Positions 15,093 through 23,670 of a stretch of DNA of 38,817 nucleotides are shown here, piece by piece. A program made the translations under genes and the position numbers. The notes beneath the pieces are model-generated. The model searched no databases. It worked only from the letters and a program-made list of their open reading frames with translations, and was not told the origin of the DNA. The DNA is taken from NCBI GenBank assembly GCA_048201975.1, contig DBFBGQ010000110.1:1-38817 (forward strand), written 5' to 3'. This DNA is from Egerieenecus sp048201975. Its GTDB lineage: Bacteria; Bacillota; Clostridia; Christensenellales; Aristaeellaceae. Each line of letters opens with the position of its first letter. The first letter of the stretch is position 1.

Positions 15093-18000
15093 TCACAATA
15101 GCTGCCTGTGCAGGATCGCGCCCTGATGGGCGCAGTCGATGGCCAGCGCCGCGTCGTAGCACTTTTTCGCTCGCTCCTCGTCCCCCAGGCCATAGCTGCC
15201 CAGAGCAATGAGATATTCGCAATGGGCGCGGTTGCGCAGGGTCAGGTCCTCGTCAAAGAGCTGCAGATCCGGCAGGGACACGGCGAAATAGTCGATTTTC
15301 ACCTGATCATAGTAGTGCTTTTCCCCGTAGGCGATGAGCGCGTGGAAGCGGCTGCGGGCGCGTTCCTCCCGGCCCAGGGCGCGGTTGGCCAGCCCCTGGT
15401 AGAGAATCATGTCCGCCGGCTGATCGTTGTAATACATGGCGCCGGCGGGTTCCTGATCCCCGGCGGCGGCCAGCTCCAGGTGCTCCCGAGCGGCCTCCTC
15501 CCGGCCCAGCATCCGCTCCGCCAGGCCCAGGTAGTAGTGAATGTGGTTGTCCTTGGCGCCCTCCAGCTTGCCCTCTCCCAGGTTGTGGGGGAAGACCAGG
15601 GCCCGCTCCAGCAGCGCCTTGGCCCGCGCGCCATCCCCAGCATCCAGCGCCTGGCGGCCCAGCTGCGTCAGCGCCAGGGCATACTGGGTGGTCACCTTGC
15701 CCTCGCCCCCCTCCCAGGGGTGGAAACGGCGGGCCAGGATCACCTCCAGCGCATCCTCATACCGGCCCTGCAGGTTCAAAAGCGTGCAGTATTCCACGCA
15801 GAGATCATCCCGCCGGAAGGCGGTTTCCCGGTGGCTGTCCAGGAAAGCGAAACGCTCCGCCACGGGCATTCCCAGCTTGCGGTAGAGCTGGTCCAATTCC
15901 AGCAGCACCCGGGCGTCGCCTTCGTCCAGGGCGTAGGCCCGCTCCAGGCATTGGCGCGCCCGCTCCTTGTCCCCGCGCTTGTTGAAATACGCCAGGGCCA
16001 GGTTCCGCCATACGGTGGGGAAGCCGCCGTCCAGCTCCGCGCTGCGCTCCCAGCAGGCGATGGCGTCATCGTACTGCCGCTTGTCATACCACAGGCAGCC
16101 CAGGTAATAGGGGGCCTTGGCGTCCTGGGGCGCATGTTCCATGGCGTAGCGCAGGGCGGCGATATCCTCCAGCCGGTTGGGGAAGCAATACAGGCTGGAA
16201 CAGGCGGCCGCCTTTTTCAGCGCCTCCCGGTCGCCGGTATACAGCGCCTTGTGATAGTACGCCATGGGATGCTCCACGGGGCAGCGGTCCAGGATGTCGG
16301 CGGCGTCGGCATAGTAGCCCGCCTCAGCGTAGTCGATGGCGCATTCAATAAAGCTGCTCACCCGGCCGTTCATCAGCGCCAGCGCGCCGTCCACATCCCC
16401 GGATTCCAGCCGGGAAACGTAGTCGAAGGCGTCCAGCTTCAGGTTTTCCTCAAACCAGGCGGCGGCCTCCTCCGGGCGGCCCAGGCTGTCCAGAATCATT
16501 CCCCGCAGGGCGCGGGCCTTCAGGTTGTGGCTGTTGCGCACCAGGCTGCGCTCCACATGCTCCAGTGCCAGGGCGTATTCCCCGCGCTTGCAGTCGATGC
16601 AGGCGATGTGGTAGTAGCTGGTCTCCTGCTCCCCGGCGGTCCAGGCGGCCTTGAAGAAGGCGTCGTAGGCCTCGTCCTCCCGGCCCAGGTAGCGCAGGCA
16701 CAGCCCCAGGTTCATGTACGCCTCGGAGCAGTAGGGATTGGGATTGCGGCCGGTAAGGCGCTGGATGGCGGCGCGGAAATACGCCTCCGCCAGGTCGAAG
16801 CGGCCCCGCCGCAGGAGCAGCAGGCCGTAAGCGTTGTTGGCCCGGCTGTCGCCGGGATCCCGGCGCAGGGCTTCCTCATAGTAGGGATCGGGCAGGTAGG
16901 TGGCGTGGCGGTACTGCTCCAGGTGCAGCCCGGTAAGGTAGAGCTCCTCCACGGTCATGATGTCCCGGGGCTCCTTGGCCGGGGGCATGGGATCGGGGAT
17001 GGAGGCGATTTCCTTGGCCTTGGGGGCATAGGCCAGGAGCCTGCGGCCGGAGGCGGCGTACACGGCCAGCTCCAGTTCCGTCTCCGGCACGTCCACGGGC
17101 ACGCTGAACTCCAGCGCCGCCAGGGGGCTCAGGTCCTGCACATGGTCGTAGACCGGCCGCCCCGCCGCGGTCAGCGTCACCCGCGCCTGGGCGAAGGGCT
17201 GGGTAACGTACACCTTCGCCTCAGCCTTGCCCCCGGCCGTCTCCAGCCCCAGGACGCACTCCCGGCTGGCGTTTTTCACATAGCCGCACTTTTTGTAGGG
17301 CATGAAATACTGGGTGAATGTCTTCTCCTCGTAGGGCTTGAGCCAGGTGAAGTCCGGCTGGTTGTCGCAATACATGCCGGTCATCAGCTCAATGTAGGGG
17401 CCGTCGGCGTCGGTGAGGTTCCGGTCCCAGGCCTGGCCGAAGTCCCCGCAGCCCCAGGTCCATTGCTTTTTGCCCGGGCTCACGTGATGATCCGCCACAT
17501 GGAGGATGCCCGCCTCCACCCCGTAGTCGTACCCGCCCACAAAGTCATAGTCGCTCCCGGCGCACATGTAGGAGGTGGGCACAGGGATGTTCTTGTACCG
17601 GCTGATGTCCACCCCCGCGGAGTAATCGTGCTTGTAATATACCCCGGTGGCAATGGGGAAAGCGCTCACGTCCCGCTTGCCGTGGTCGTACACGGCGGTC
17701 ACATCCGGCGGAAAGACGGATTGGGTGTGCTCGTTCACAGCCACGGCGGGGTTGGCCCACCACAGGAAGGTCTGGGGCAGGGGGGTGCGGTTGTAGAGCT
17801 GGCCCCGGATTTCGATGTAGGCTTTGTCCGGGTATACGGTAAAGGTCATCTTGCCCTTGGTGCCATACATCTGGTCCACCTCGGAGAGCTCCACGGATTT
17901 GCTGCCATCCGGGTTTTCCCGCACGCGCCAATCCACCGGTGCGAAGGTGGTGGGGCGGTGATGCTGGGGCCAGTTGAACTCGATGCCCCCGGAGATCCAC

Positions 18001-18329
18001 GGCCCCGTCAGCCCCACCAGGGCGGGCTTGATCACCTGGTTGTAGTAGACGAAATCATACCCGTTGGTTTTGTCGTAGGCCCGCTGGATGCGGCCGCCCA
18101 GCTGGGGCAGCACCATCACGCGGATGTAGTCGTTTTCCAGAAACACGGCGGTGTAGGGCTGATCGGTCTTTTCATCCAGGATCTTGTCCACCACGGGCAA
18201 GGGGTACACCTTGCCGCTGGAGCCCTGATAGACCCGCTTCTCCAGGAACATGGGGTTCTTGTCCGCCGGGCCGATGCCGTAGGTGGGGATGGTTACGGTT
18301 TCTACGCGAACGCTTGCGGTGCCAGCCAT
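15093..18329 (-). CDS. DUF5107 domain protein with C-terminal TPR array
   Basis: A 1078-residue cytoplasmic protein. Residues about 30-370 match the DUF5107 family, with a beta-sandwich resembling galactose mutarotase-like enzymes (ENDYIRVMVLPQLGGRIQRAYD, GGIEFNWPQHHRPT, FLWWANPAVAVNEHTQ). From about 470 to the end it is a long array of tetratricopeptide repeats of roughly 34 residues (for example ANNAYGLLLLRRGRFDLAEAYF and SEAYMNLGLCLRYLGREDEAY), probably more than twelve. Catalysis is not proven for this domain to my knowledge; the mutarotase-like fold and the GH2 partner point to carbohydrate work. A GGAGGAGG site precedes the start. It lies 31 bases after the AraC gene. Confidence 0.85.
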   Translation of the reverse strand: MAGTASVRVETVTIPTYGIGPADKNPMFLEKRVYQGSSGKVYPLPVVDKILDEKTDQPYTAVFLENDYIRVMVLPQLGGRIQRAYDKTNGYDFVYYNQVIKPALVGLTGPWISGGIEFNWPQHHRPTTFAPVDWRVRENPDGSKSVELSEVDQMYGTKGKMTFTVYPDKAYIEIRGQLYNRTPLPQTFLWWANPAVAVNEHTQSVFPPDVTAVYDHGKRDVSAFPIATGVYYKHDYSAGVDISRYKNIPVPTSYMCAGSDYDFVGGYDYGVEAGILHVADHHVSPGKKQWTWGCGDFGQAWDRNLTDADGPYIELMTGMYCDNQPDFTWLKPYEEKTFTQYFMPYKKCGYVKNASRECVLGLETAGGKAEAKVYVTQPFAQARVTLTAAGRPVYDHVQDLSPLAALEFSVPVDVPETELELAVYAASGRRLLAYAPKAKEIASIPDPMPPAKEPRDIMTVEELYLTGLHLEQYRHATYLPDPYYEEALRRDPGDSRANNAYGLLLLRRGRFDLAEAYFRAAIQRLTGRNPNPYCSEAYMNLGLCLRYLGREDEAYDAFFKAAWTAGEQETSYYHIACIDCKRGEYALALEHVERSLVRNSHNLKARALRGMILDSLGRPEEAAAWFEENLKLDAFDYVSRLESGDVDGALALMNGRVSSFIECAIDYAEAGYYADAADILDRCPVEHPMAYYHKALYTGDREALKKAAACSSLYCFPNRLEDIAALRYAMEHAPQDAKAPYYLGCLWYDKRQYDDAIACWERSAELDGGFPTVWRNLALAYFNKRGDKERARQCLERAYALDEGDARVLLELDQLYRKLGMPVAERFAFLDSHRETAFRRDDLCVEYCTLLNLQGRYEDALEVILARRFHPWEGGEGKVTTQYALALTQLGRQALDAGDGARAKALLERALVFPHNLGEGKLEGAKDNHIHYYLGLAERMLGREEAAREHLELAAAGDQEPAGAMYYNDQPADMILYQGLANRALGREERARSRFHALIAYGEKHYYDQVKIDYFAVSLPDLQLFDEDLTLRNRAHCEYLIALGSYGLGDEERAKKCYDAALAIDCAHQGAILHRQLL

Positions 18330-18360
18330 GATGGTTTCCTCCTCCGAATTCGTCGTTGCG

Positions 18361-19206
18361 TCAGTCGCGTTGTCCGCTGCGGTACTTGCCCGGGGCCATG
18401 CCCTGGGTGCGGCGGAAGGCGGCGGTGAACATGCTCTCGGAAGCGTAGCCCACCATGCCGCCGATTTCTCCCACCGGCAGGCCGGTGGTTTTCAGCAGGT
18501 ATTTGGCGTGATTCATGCGGTTGGCGATGATGTACTGCTTGGGCGTGACGCCCATGATCTCCCGAAACACGCGGATGAAGTGGTACTCGCTCAGGCCGGT
18601 CATCCGCGCCAGCTCCGACACCGCCGGTTCCTTGCCCACCTGCCGGTTGATGCAGGCCACCGCCCGGTCCATCAGCCGGGCCCGGTCGTTGCCCGCCTGG
18701 GGTTGGGCGGGCTCAGCCATGGCGGTGAGCGCCTGGGTGAGGTACAGGGCCATCTGCGTTTCGCTCAAGGGGCGGTGGAGATGGAACATTTCGTAAATGG
18801 CGTTCAGCGCCCCGCAGATTTCCTGCCAGCGATGGGTGGCGAACACCCGGCCGTTTTGCCGCACGATCAGGTTGAAGTATCCCCGGGCGGCCGGGCCATC
18901 CAGGTGCGCCCACAGGGCATGCCAACCTACCTGGGAAGAATATCGGTGGGGCTTGTTGCAGTCCAGGAGCGCCACCTGCCCGGCGCAGGCGGTGAGCAGT
19001 TCGCCCTCTGTCTCAATCTGCACCTGACCCTCGGTGATGACCTCCACCAGAAAGCTGTCGAAGGAATCCCGCTGCAGGTCGTATCCCGGCGCGTAGCGGA
19101 AATCCCCCACGCATACCACGTGCAGCAGATATTCCCGCGCCAGGGCGCTGGGCGAAAAGTTATAATATTCCGACGCTGAAAGCACCCGCTGTTCCAGGGG
19201 CCGCAT
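18361..19206 (-). CDS. AraC-family transcriptional regulator with cupin sensor
   Basis: A 281-residue one-component regulator. The N-terminal part (about 15-150) has the strand pattern of a cupin-type sugar-binding domain. The C-terminal AraC domain (about 178-277) has two helix-turn-helix units: VSELARMTGLSEYHFIRVFRE and VGEIGGMVGYASESMFTAAFRR, closing with GMAPGKYR. It is the first gene of the unit with DUF5107-TPR and GH2, and very likely activates it when an oligosaccharide is present. The start follows GGGAGG. Confidence 0.9.
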   Translation of the reverse strand: MRPLEQRVLSASEYYNFSPSALAREYLLHVVCVGDFRYAPGYDLQRDSFDSFLVEVITEGQVQIETEGELLTACAGQVALLDCNKPHRYSSQVGWHALWAHLDGPAARGYFNLIVRQNGRVFATHRWQEICGALNAIYEMFHLHRPLSETQMALYLTQALTAMAEPAQPQAGNDRARLMDRAVACINRQVGKEPAVSELARMTGLSEYHFIRVFREIMGVTPKQYIIANRMNHAKYLLKTTGLPVGEIGGMVGYASESMFTAAFRRTQGMAPGKYRSGQRD

Positions 19207-19258
19207 CCCCTCGCCTCCCTTCCCCCGCCCCGGCGGGCGGGCTTATCCTCATGGCAGC

Positions 19259-19264
19259 ATTATA
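19259..19264 (-). promoter_or_regulatory. Probable -10 of the AraC-DUF5107-GH2 operon
   Basis: A perfect TATAAT reads on the minus strand about 53 bases before the AraC start. The -35 at 17 bases (TGGCGC) is poor, which suits a promoter that depends on an activator. Confidence 0.45.
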
Positions 19265-19390
19265 GCACGGCGCCCCTGGGAGCGCCACCGGAACAGTTGC
19301 GGTGCATTGTCTCAAAATTGCGGTTCGTGCCATTGGAGAAGGCGCAAAACCGATGCTGGCCTAACCGCTCCACGCCGCTCCTTTGCGCGG

Positions 19391-19429
19391 AAAAAGGCCG
19401 CTGCGGAATGCTTCCAATCCGCAGCGGCC
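19391..19429 (-). terminator. Intrinsic terminator of the purine permease gene
   Basis: A perfect 12-base-pair stem (19396-19407 with 19418-19429) with a 10-base loop is followed, on the minus strand, by five T residues (19391-19395). It lies about 120 bases after the permease stop. Confidence 0.9.
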
Positions 19430-19547
19430 CGTGGTTCTATCGCAAGGATTATCATCCGCCTGCGCTCAGCGCCCTTGCAGGCGCCGCCTGCCCCAAGCCC
19501 GCGGCGTTCCCGTGCGCCGAGGCTTTCCCAGGAATGGCCTCCTTTGT

Positions 19548-20951
19548 TTAGGCTGCCATGCAGGCGAAACGAATGATGAAAATGATCGCCAGAATCGCCG
19601 TGAGGGGGCTGACCTGCTTCACCTTGCCGGTGCAGAGCTTCAGCAGGGTGTAGGAGATCAGGCCAAAGGCGATACCCGTGGCAATGGAGTAGGCGAAGGG
19701 CATCATGACGATGGTCAGGAAGGCGGGGATGGCTTCGGTCATGTCGTCCAGCTCCAGGGACTTGACGGAGGAAAGCATCATCACACCCACGATGATGAAC
19801 GCAGGCGCGGTGGCTGCAGAGGGCACGATACCCACCAGGGGCGCCAGGAACAGCGCCACCAGAAACAGCACCGCTGTCACCAGGGAGGTCAGGCCCGTGC
19901 GGCCACCCTCGCTGATACCCGTGGAGGACTCCACATAGGTGGTGACGGTGGAGGTGCCCATCAGCGCGCCCACCGCCGTGCCGATGGCGTCGCACATCAT
20001 GGCCTCGCGCATACGGGGCATGTTGCCGTTTTTGTCAATCATGCCCGCCTTGTTGGCGGTACCCACCAGGGTGCCGATGGTGTCAAACATATCCACCAGG
20101 GAGAAGCTCAACACGATCATGATGATGGAGAAGATGCCGCCCATAAGGCCGCTGCTGGTATCCACCAGCCCGGAGAAGTCCAGCTTGAACAGGCCGTAAT
20201 TCACCCAGCTGCCAAAGTCCGGCAGGCTCCAGCTGAAGTTGCTCACGTTGGTGACGCCCATGGGGATGCCGATGATGGTGCTGAGGATGATGGAGATCAG
20301 GATCGCACCCTTCACCTTCAGCTTCATCAGCACGCCGGTGATCACCAGGCCGATGAGGCACAGCAGCGCCGCGGCGGTATCCGGGCTCCACACATTGAAG
20401 GAATGCAGCGCCACGGTGGTGGAGTCGCTGCCCTGGATGACCTTGGCGTTCAGCAGGCCAATCAGGGTAATGAACAGCCCGATGCCGGCGCTAATGGCAA
20501 TGCGAACATTCTTGGGGATGGCATGATAAATGGCCTCCCGCAGGCCGAAAGCCGTAATCACGATGAACAGCAGGCCGGAGATGAACACAATCGCCAGGGC
20601 CTGATTAAAGGAATAGCCGCTGCCCAGCATCACCGTGTAGGCGAAAAAGGCGTTCAGACCCATGCCCGATGCCTGGGCGAAGGGTAGCTTGGCATACACC
20701 GCCATGAGCAGCGTGCCCACAAAGGCGCTCAGGCAGGTGGCCACAAACACACTGCTTGCCACCGCAGCCGCCATTTCCGTTTGTTCGGTAATTACATAAA
20801 ACTGATTGAGGATGGTGGGGTTCACAAAGATGATGTAGGCCATGGCGAAGAAGGTCGTCAAACCCGCCATGATTTCCACCTTCATGGACGATCCGGCGGC
20901 GGTCACGCCAAAGAACTTGTCCAGACCGCTCACTTTCTTCTGCTGTGTCAC
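19548..20951 (-). CDS. NCS2 family purine permease (AzgA/PbuG-like)
   Basis: A 467-residue membrane transporter of the nucleobase:cation symporter 2 group, subgroup AzgA/PbuG, which imports hypoxanthine, guanine or adenine. Family marks are TFFAMAYIIFVNPTIL (near 35), FAQASGMGLNAFFAYTV (near 95), LVDMFDTIGTLVG and CDAIGTAVGALMGTSTVTTYVESSTGISEGGRTG. About 12-14 hydrophobic segments fit the usual 14-helix fold. The start is GTG at 20949-20951, eight bases after GGAGG; an in-frame TTG at 20964-20966 would place the ribosome site inside the coding region. A -10-like TATACT lies at 21007-21012. I looked for a purine riboswitch in the leader and saw no core. Confidence 0.92.
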   Translation of the reverse strand: MTQQKKVSGLDKFFGVTAAGSSMKVEIMAGLTTFFAMAYIIFVNPTILNQFYVITEQTEMAAAVASSVFVATCLSAFVGTLLMAVYAKLPFAQASGMGLNAFFAYTVMLGSGYSFNQALAIVFISGLLFIVITAFGLREAIYHAIPKNVRIAISAGIGLFITLIGLLNAKVIQGSDSTTVALHSFNVWSPDTAAALLCLIGLVITGVLMKLKVKGAILISIILSTIIGIPMGVTNVSNFSWSLPDFGSWVNYGLFKLDFSGLVDTSSGLMGGIFSIIMIVLSFSLVDMFDTIGTLVGTANKAGMIDKNGNMPRMREAMMCDAIGTAVGALMGTSTVTTYVESSTGISEGGRTGLTSLVTAVLFLVALFLAPLVGIVPSAATAPAFIIVGVMMLSSVKSLELDDMTEAIPAFLTIVMMPFAYSIATGIAFGLISYTLLKLCTGKVKQVSPLTAILAIIFIIRFACMAA

Positions 20952-20959
20952 GGATGATT

Positions 20960-20964
20960 CCTCC
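20960..20964 (-). promoter_or_regulatory. Ribosome binding site fixing a GTG start
   Basis: GGAGG on the minus strand, eight bases before GTG (20951). It overlaps the alternative TTG, and so rules that start out. Confidence 0.75.
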
Positions 20965-21006
20965 AATACATTTTTACCGCGCCGGCGCGGCGAAAGAACA
21001 AGGAGA

Positions 21007-21012
21007 AGTATA
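21007..21012 (-). promoter_or_regulatory. Possible -10 of the purine permease gene
   Basis: TATACT reads on the minus strand 56 bases before the GTG start, in an AT-rich stretch. No good -35 is present at 16-18 bases, so this is a weak call. Confidence 0.35.
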
Positions 21013-21171
21013 ACATAAATTTCCTAAAAAGCCATACTTTTTCAAAAAAAGCTAAAAATTTGTTCGTGGTTGCATTGCCCGGTGCCGCTATTTACAACTT
21101 GTTGAGAACCGGCGGAGAAATACTATGCTATGATAAGCATAGCAAGCTCCGCCGGGGTCTCTCCGGCGCAG

Positions 21172-21676
21172 GAAGAAAGGAGGCCCGGCGGCTTTCCGGC
21201 ATGGATCAGCGGCTGATGGCCCTTATCCGGCTGCGGCAGGAGCCCATCGAGATGCGCCCCTTCTCCCTTGGGAAGATGTGTCGGGAGGCGTTGAGCATCT
21301 TTCCGGAGGTGTCGCTTCAGGGAGAGGATGTCTCCCTGTGCGGAAACGGGAGCTGATGATGGAGCTGCTGCGCAACTTGGTGGTGAACGCTCTGCGCTTC
21401 GGTGGGGAAGCGCCGGTGGAGATGCGCCTTGCACCGGACGGATTCACCGTGCGGGACCATGGCTGCGGCATGACGCCTCAGCAGGTATCCCAGGCCTTTG
21501 AGCCCTTTTTTAAGGCGGACCCCGCCCGGAGCCGGGCGGCGGGGGGCGCTGGGCTGGGGTTGACGCTTTGCCGGGAGATCGCCCGGGCCCATGGAGAAAC
21601 TCTGACACTGGGAAGTCACCTGGGGGAGGGCACCTGCGTGCGCTACCGCATGGGCGAAAATGTGAGCGGTTGTTGA
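21172..21676 (+). pseudogene. Histidine kinase fragment, frameshifted
   Basis: The remains of a sensor histidine kinase. Homology begins near KEARRLSGMDQRLM, the end of the dimerisation helices; the sensor, membrane helices and phospho-acceptor histidine are missing. The frame breaks at about 21345-21350, in GGAAACGGGAGC. One extra G there would join GEDVSLCGNG to ELMMELLRNLVVNALRFGGEAP, the N box. The second part holds VRDHGCGMTP (G1 box) and GGAGLGLTLCREIARAHG (G2 box). No response regulator lies beside it. The frameshift together with the missing 5' end makes it a pseudogene rather than a recoding site. Confidence 0.82.
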
Positions 21677-21786
21677 TTTTTTTGTGCGTACTTGATGAAG
21701 CTTCAAGGGCTATACTGGGGGCGTGGTCCGGGGGCGAACGGCCGCCGCAGCCTCGGAAAAAACGCAATGGAAAAGGAGTGGAACAA

Positions 21787-22883
21787 ATGCGCAATCATCC
21801 ATGGATCACCTTGGCGTTGGCTGCAGCGATGTGTATGCCCCTTTCCGCCCTGGCGGTAAGCGAAGGACAGGAGGAGGAAGCACCTGATGTTAGCCTGGAG
21901 CTGACCCTGGAGGAGGGCGCTGCGCGCTATTTGCCCGATGCTAGCGCCTATGCGGGAAACAAACGTCTTCTGCCTGCGTGGGCCGACAGCGAAACTTATA
22001 CTCCGCCCGCGCTGGAGGCGGATGGCCAGATCTACGCTGACGCCTGCCAGATGCCGGCGCTGACCCCCGGTGAGACTGCCTGGGCGCAAAGGCTGTTGAA
22101 TGCTATGCCAGGGGGGAAGCCAGCGGTGACGGCGCTTCCGTGCTCTGGGCCCGGACGGATGTGACCGTAGGGGTTTATTCCCTGGATCCTGAAATTTTGA
22201 CGGGGAAACCGTTTACTTGCTGTTGCTCGGCGGCTGCCTGAGCGATCAGGAACTGCTGGCAATCATCAACGCTTTTCATCAGCTGGGCATGATCCTTGAC
22301 CCGGTGGCGTTGAATTACCGCAACTGCGCCCGGGACGGCGGCGTGGAAGCCTGCCGATTCCTGGCTTAGGAGGAAAGCCTACGTCAGGAGGATCTGTCGG
22401 ACCAGATCCGGAGAGGCGTGCTGACCCAGGCGTCCCTGGTCGGTGCGGAAAGTCAAAACCTGGTGATTCAGCTGGACAGCCGATATTTTTGCGGCCGGAG
22501 CGTTTTCCTTCTCAGGCCGTACCGCAGCCTCACCGATGAGGAGTTGGCTCTCCAGCTCTTCGCCATGGGCGCGACCGCTGACGACGCGGATTATGCCCCC
22601 CTTTGAGGCGCAGGCCCGGCAGCTGTGGCGCCAGATGGGCGCGCCCCTGTGCCTGGACGGCTGCCAGATGTCCCATGGCAGCTATCTTCCTCAGCTGACG
22701 GATGCCCAGAGCCGGCGGCAGTGGGCGGTGCAAAGCCGGATGCATTTTACCCTGAGCGCTCGGGACGCTTCAGCGTATGCCCGTGTTTTCCCTGCGGAAT
22801 TTGATCAGGAAACCGGGGAACTGATTGCCTACGCCTGGCGCTATGGGCGTGTTGCAGAAAGCAACTTCTGCGGCACGCCCTAA
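21787..22883 (+). pseudogene. Decayed secreted protein of unknown family
   Basis: A once-secreted protein of about 365 residues. The intact 5' end has a GGAG site and a signal peptide (MRNHPWITLALAAAMCMPLSALA). The frame is lost near 22110-22130, probably at a run of six G at 22111-22116, and again near 22195 and near 22600. There is also an in-frame TAG at 22367-22369. Pieces of one protein can be followed through the three frames: VTVGVYSLDPE, YLLLLGGCLSDQELLAIINAF, SRYFCGRSVFLLRPYRSL and LWRQMGAPLCLDGCQMSHG. I do not recognise the family. It follows the kinase fragment by about 110 bases and may have been its membrane-side partner. Confidence 0.8.
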
Positions 22884-22909
22884 ACGCATAAGGCAAGACG
22901 GAAAAAAGA

Positions 22910-23155
22910 GAACGAAACGCCCTGGCGATGCGTTTCATGTTCTGCACGGCGGCGGTGAGGAAGGACTGTTCGTACATGCTGCGGATTCCGAGCATGCGGG
23001 CATAGCGCAGGCCATGCAGCTCTTTGGCGGGTCACTTCCCTGCTGCCCGATATAGAATTGTTGGACGTCATGATGTTCAATGAGATTCACCAGCGTCTTT
23101 CGCAAGAGAGGTTTTACGGATTCCGGACAATCATGATGTCCCAAAAATGTGCAGG
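22910..23155 (-). pseudogene. C-terminal remnant of a DDE transposase (IS1182-like)
   Basis: About 80 residues of a transposase C-terminus in two frames on the minus strand. The first reads LGHHDCPESVKPLLRKTLVNL. After a one-base shift near 23032 it continues LRYARMLGIRSMYEQSFLTA and AAVQNMKRIARAF. The last motif is common at the end of IS1182-type transposases. The rest of the element and its terminal repeats are not visible. It abuts the decayed secreted gene, so an insertion may have started the decay here. Confidence 0.6.
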
Positions 23156-23186
23156 CTGGCATGCAGTCACCTCCGCATTGAATAAA

Positions 23187-23198
23187 CCCGAAAACGGG
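23187..23198. promoter_or_regulatory. Operator copy 1 for the XRE regulator
   Basis: CCCGAAAACGGG, a CCCG-N4-CGGG inverted repeat. Its centre is exactly 50 bases from that of the second copy. It lies just upstream of the predicted -35. Confidence 0.6.
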
Positions 23199-23216
23199 CA
23201 TACTGATTGTACGACT

Positions 23217-23246
23217 TTGATATTTCAAAATTCAACCCGTATACGG
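23217..23246 (+). promoter_or_regulatory. Promoter of the XRE regulator gene
   Basis: TTGATA (23217-23222), an 18-base spacer and TATACG (23241-23246). The -10 lies inside operator copy 2, as expected of a self-repressed gene. Confidence 0.55.
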
Positions 23247-23249
23247 GTA
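23236..23249. promoter_or_regulatory. Operator copy 2 for the XRE regulator
   Basis: ACCCGTATACGGGT, a perfect 14-base palindrome with the same CCCG-N4-CGGG core as copy 1. It covers the predicted -10. Confidence 0.65.
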
Positions 23250-23320
23250 ATGCGCCGGATTTTTGCTGTTATCATCATCAAAATTCCTAAGTTTGCATGA
23301 GATGGTAGCGAGGGACTGCG

Positions 23321-23566
23321 ATGGATTATTCAGAGCTTTATGTGAACCGGATACGCAGTTTATGCAAAGAGCGCGGTATAGCGATCAACAAACTCGCGAA
23401 CATGAGTGGCGTGAAGCAATCCACGCTGGATAATATTGTGCGTGGCTTAACAAAGAATCCCAGGGTAAAAACATTGCACAAGATTGCGTTGGCCTTCAAC
23501 ATGACATTAGCGGAATTCCTGAATTTTGAGGAACTAAATGAATATTCTTTTGATATAGATGAGTAA
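23321..23566 (+). CDS. Small XRE-family helix-turn-helix regulator
   Basis: An 81-residue DNA-binding protein made almost only of the Cro/CI fold. Helices 2 and 3 are INKLANMSGVKQSTLDNIVRG (about 22-42), followed by VKTLHKIALAFNMTLAEFLNF and a short acidic tail. A weak GAGGGA site precedes the ATG. Two matched CCCG-N4-CGGG repeats around its promoter suggest autoregulation, and a terminator overlaps its stop codon, so it is transcribed alone. Its base composition is more AT-rich than that of its neighbours, and it is the only intact gene in a zone of broken ones; it was probably brought in by a mobile element. No toxin gene is adjacent. Confidence 0.88.
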   Translation: MDYSELYVNRIRSLCKERGIAINKLANMSGVKQSTLDNIVRGLTKNPRVKTLHKIALAFNMTLAEFLNFEELNEYSFDIDE

Positions 23567-23604
23567 AAAGCCGGATGTTTCCGCTGGGAACCGTCGGCTT
23601 TTTT
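23565..23604 (+). terminator. Intrinsic terminator of the XRE gene
   Basis: The outer arms AAAAAGCCG and CGGCTTTTT, with an inner GTTTCC/GGAAC stem, are followed by a T run. It begins at the stop codon of the regulator. Confidence 0.85.
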
Positions 23605-23670
23605 GTTCTTAAATATATACAATCTATGTGCAACAAAAAAGAAGTGATTCACAGCAGGAATTCCTTTACC

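Larger units (their letters stand above)
19207..19547. other. Intergenic region between AraC gene and permease
   Basis: 341 bases without a gene. It holds the AraC promoter element (19259-19264) on one side and the permease terminator (19391-19429) on the other. Nothing else recognisable was seen. Confidence 0.6.

Noticed and set aside
15108..18428. Open frame of about 1100 codons on the plus strand opposite the DUF5107-TPR gene
   Set aside because: It mirrors a clear gene on the other strand, is rich in Gly, Val, Gln and His from GC-rich antisense codons, and has no ribosome site or known motif.
20964..20966. TTG as start of the purine permease
   Set aside because: It overlaps the GGAGG ribosome site; the GTG eight bases beyond that site fits better.
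20952..21060. Purine riboswitch before the permease gene
   Set aside because: The leader is short and AT-rich, and I saw none of the conserved core bases of the purine aptamer.
21345..21350. Programmed frameshift in the histidine kinase
   Set aside because: There is no slippery sequence or downstream structure of the usual kind, and the sensor and phospho-acceptor parts are missing anyway.
23187..23249. Start of a CRISPR array from the repeated CCCG-N4-CGGG
   Set aside because: Only two 12-14-base palindromes are present, with no repeat-spacer series and no cas genes; operator sites explain them.
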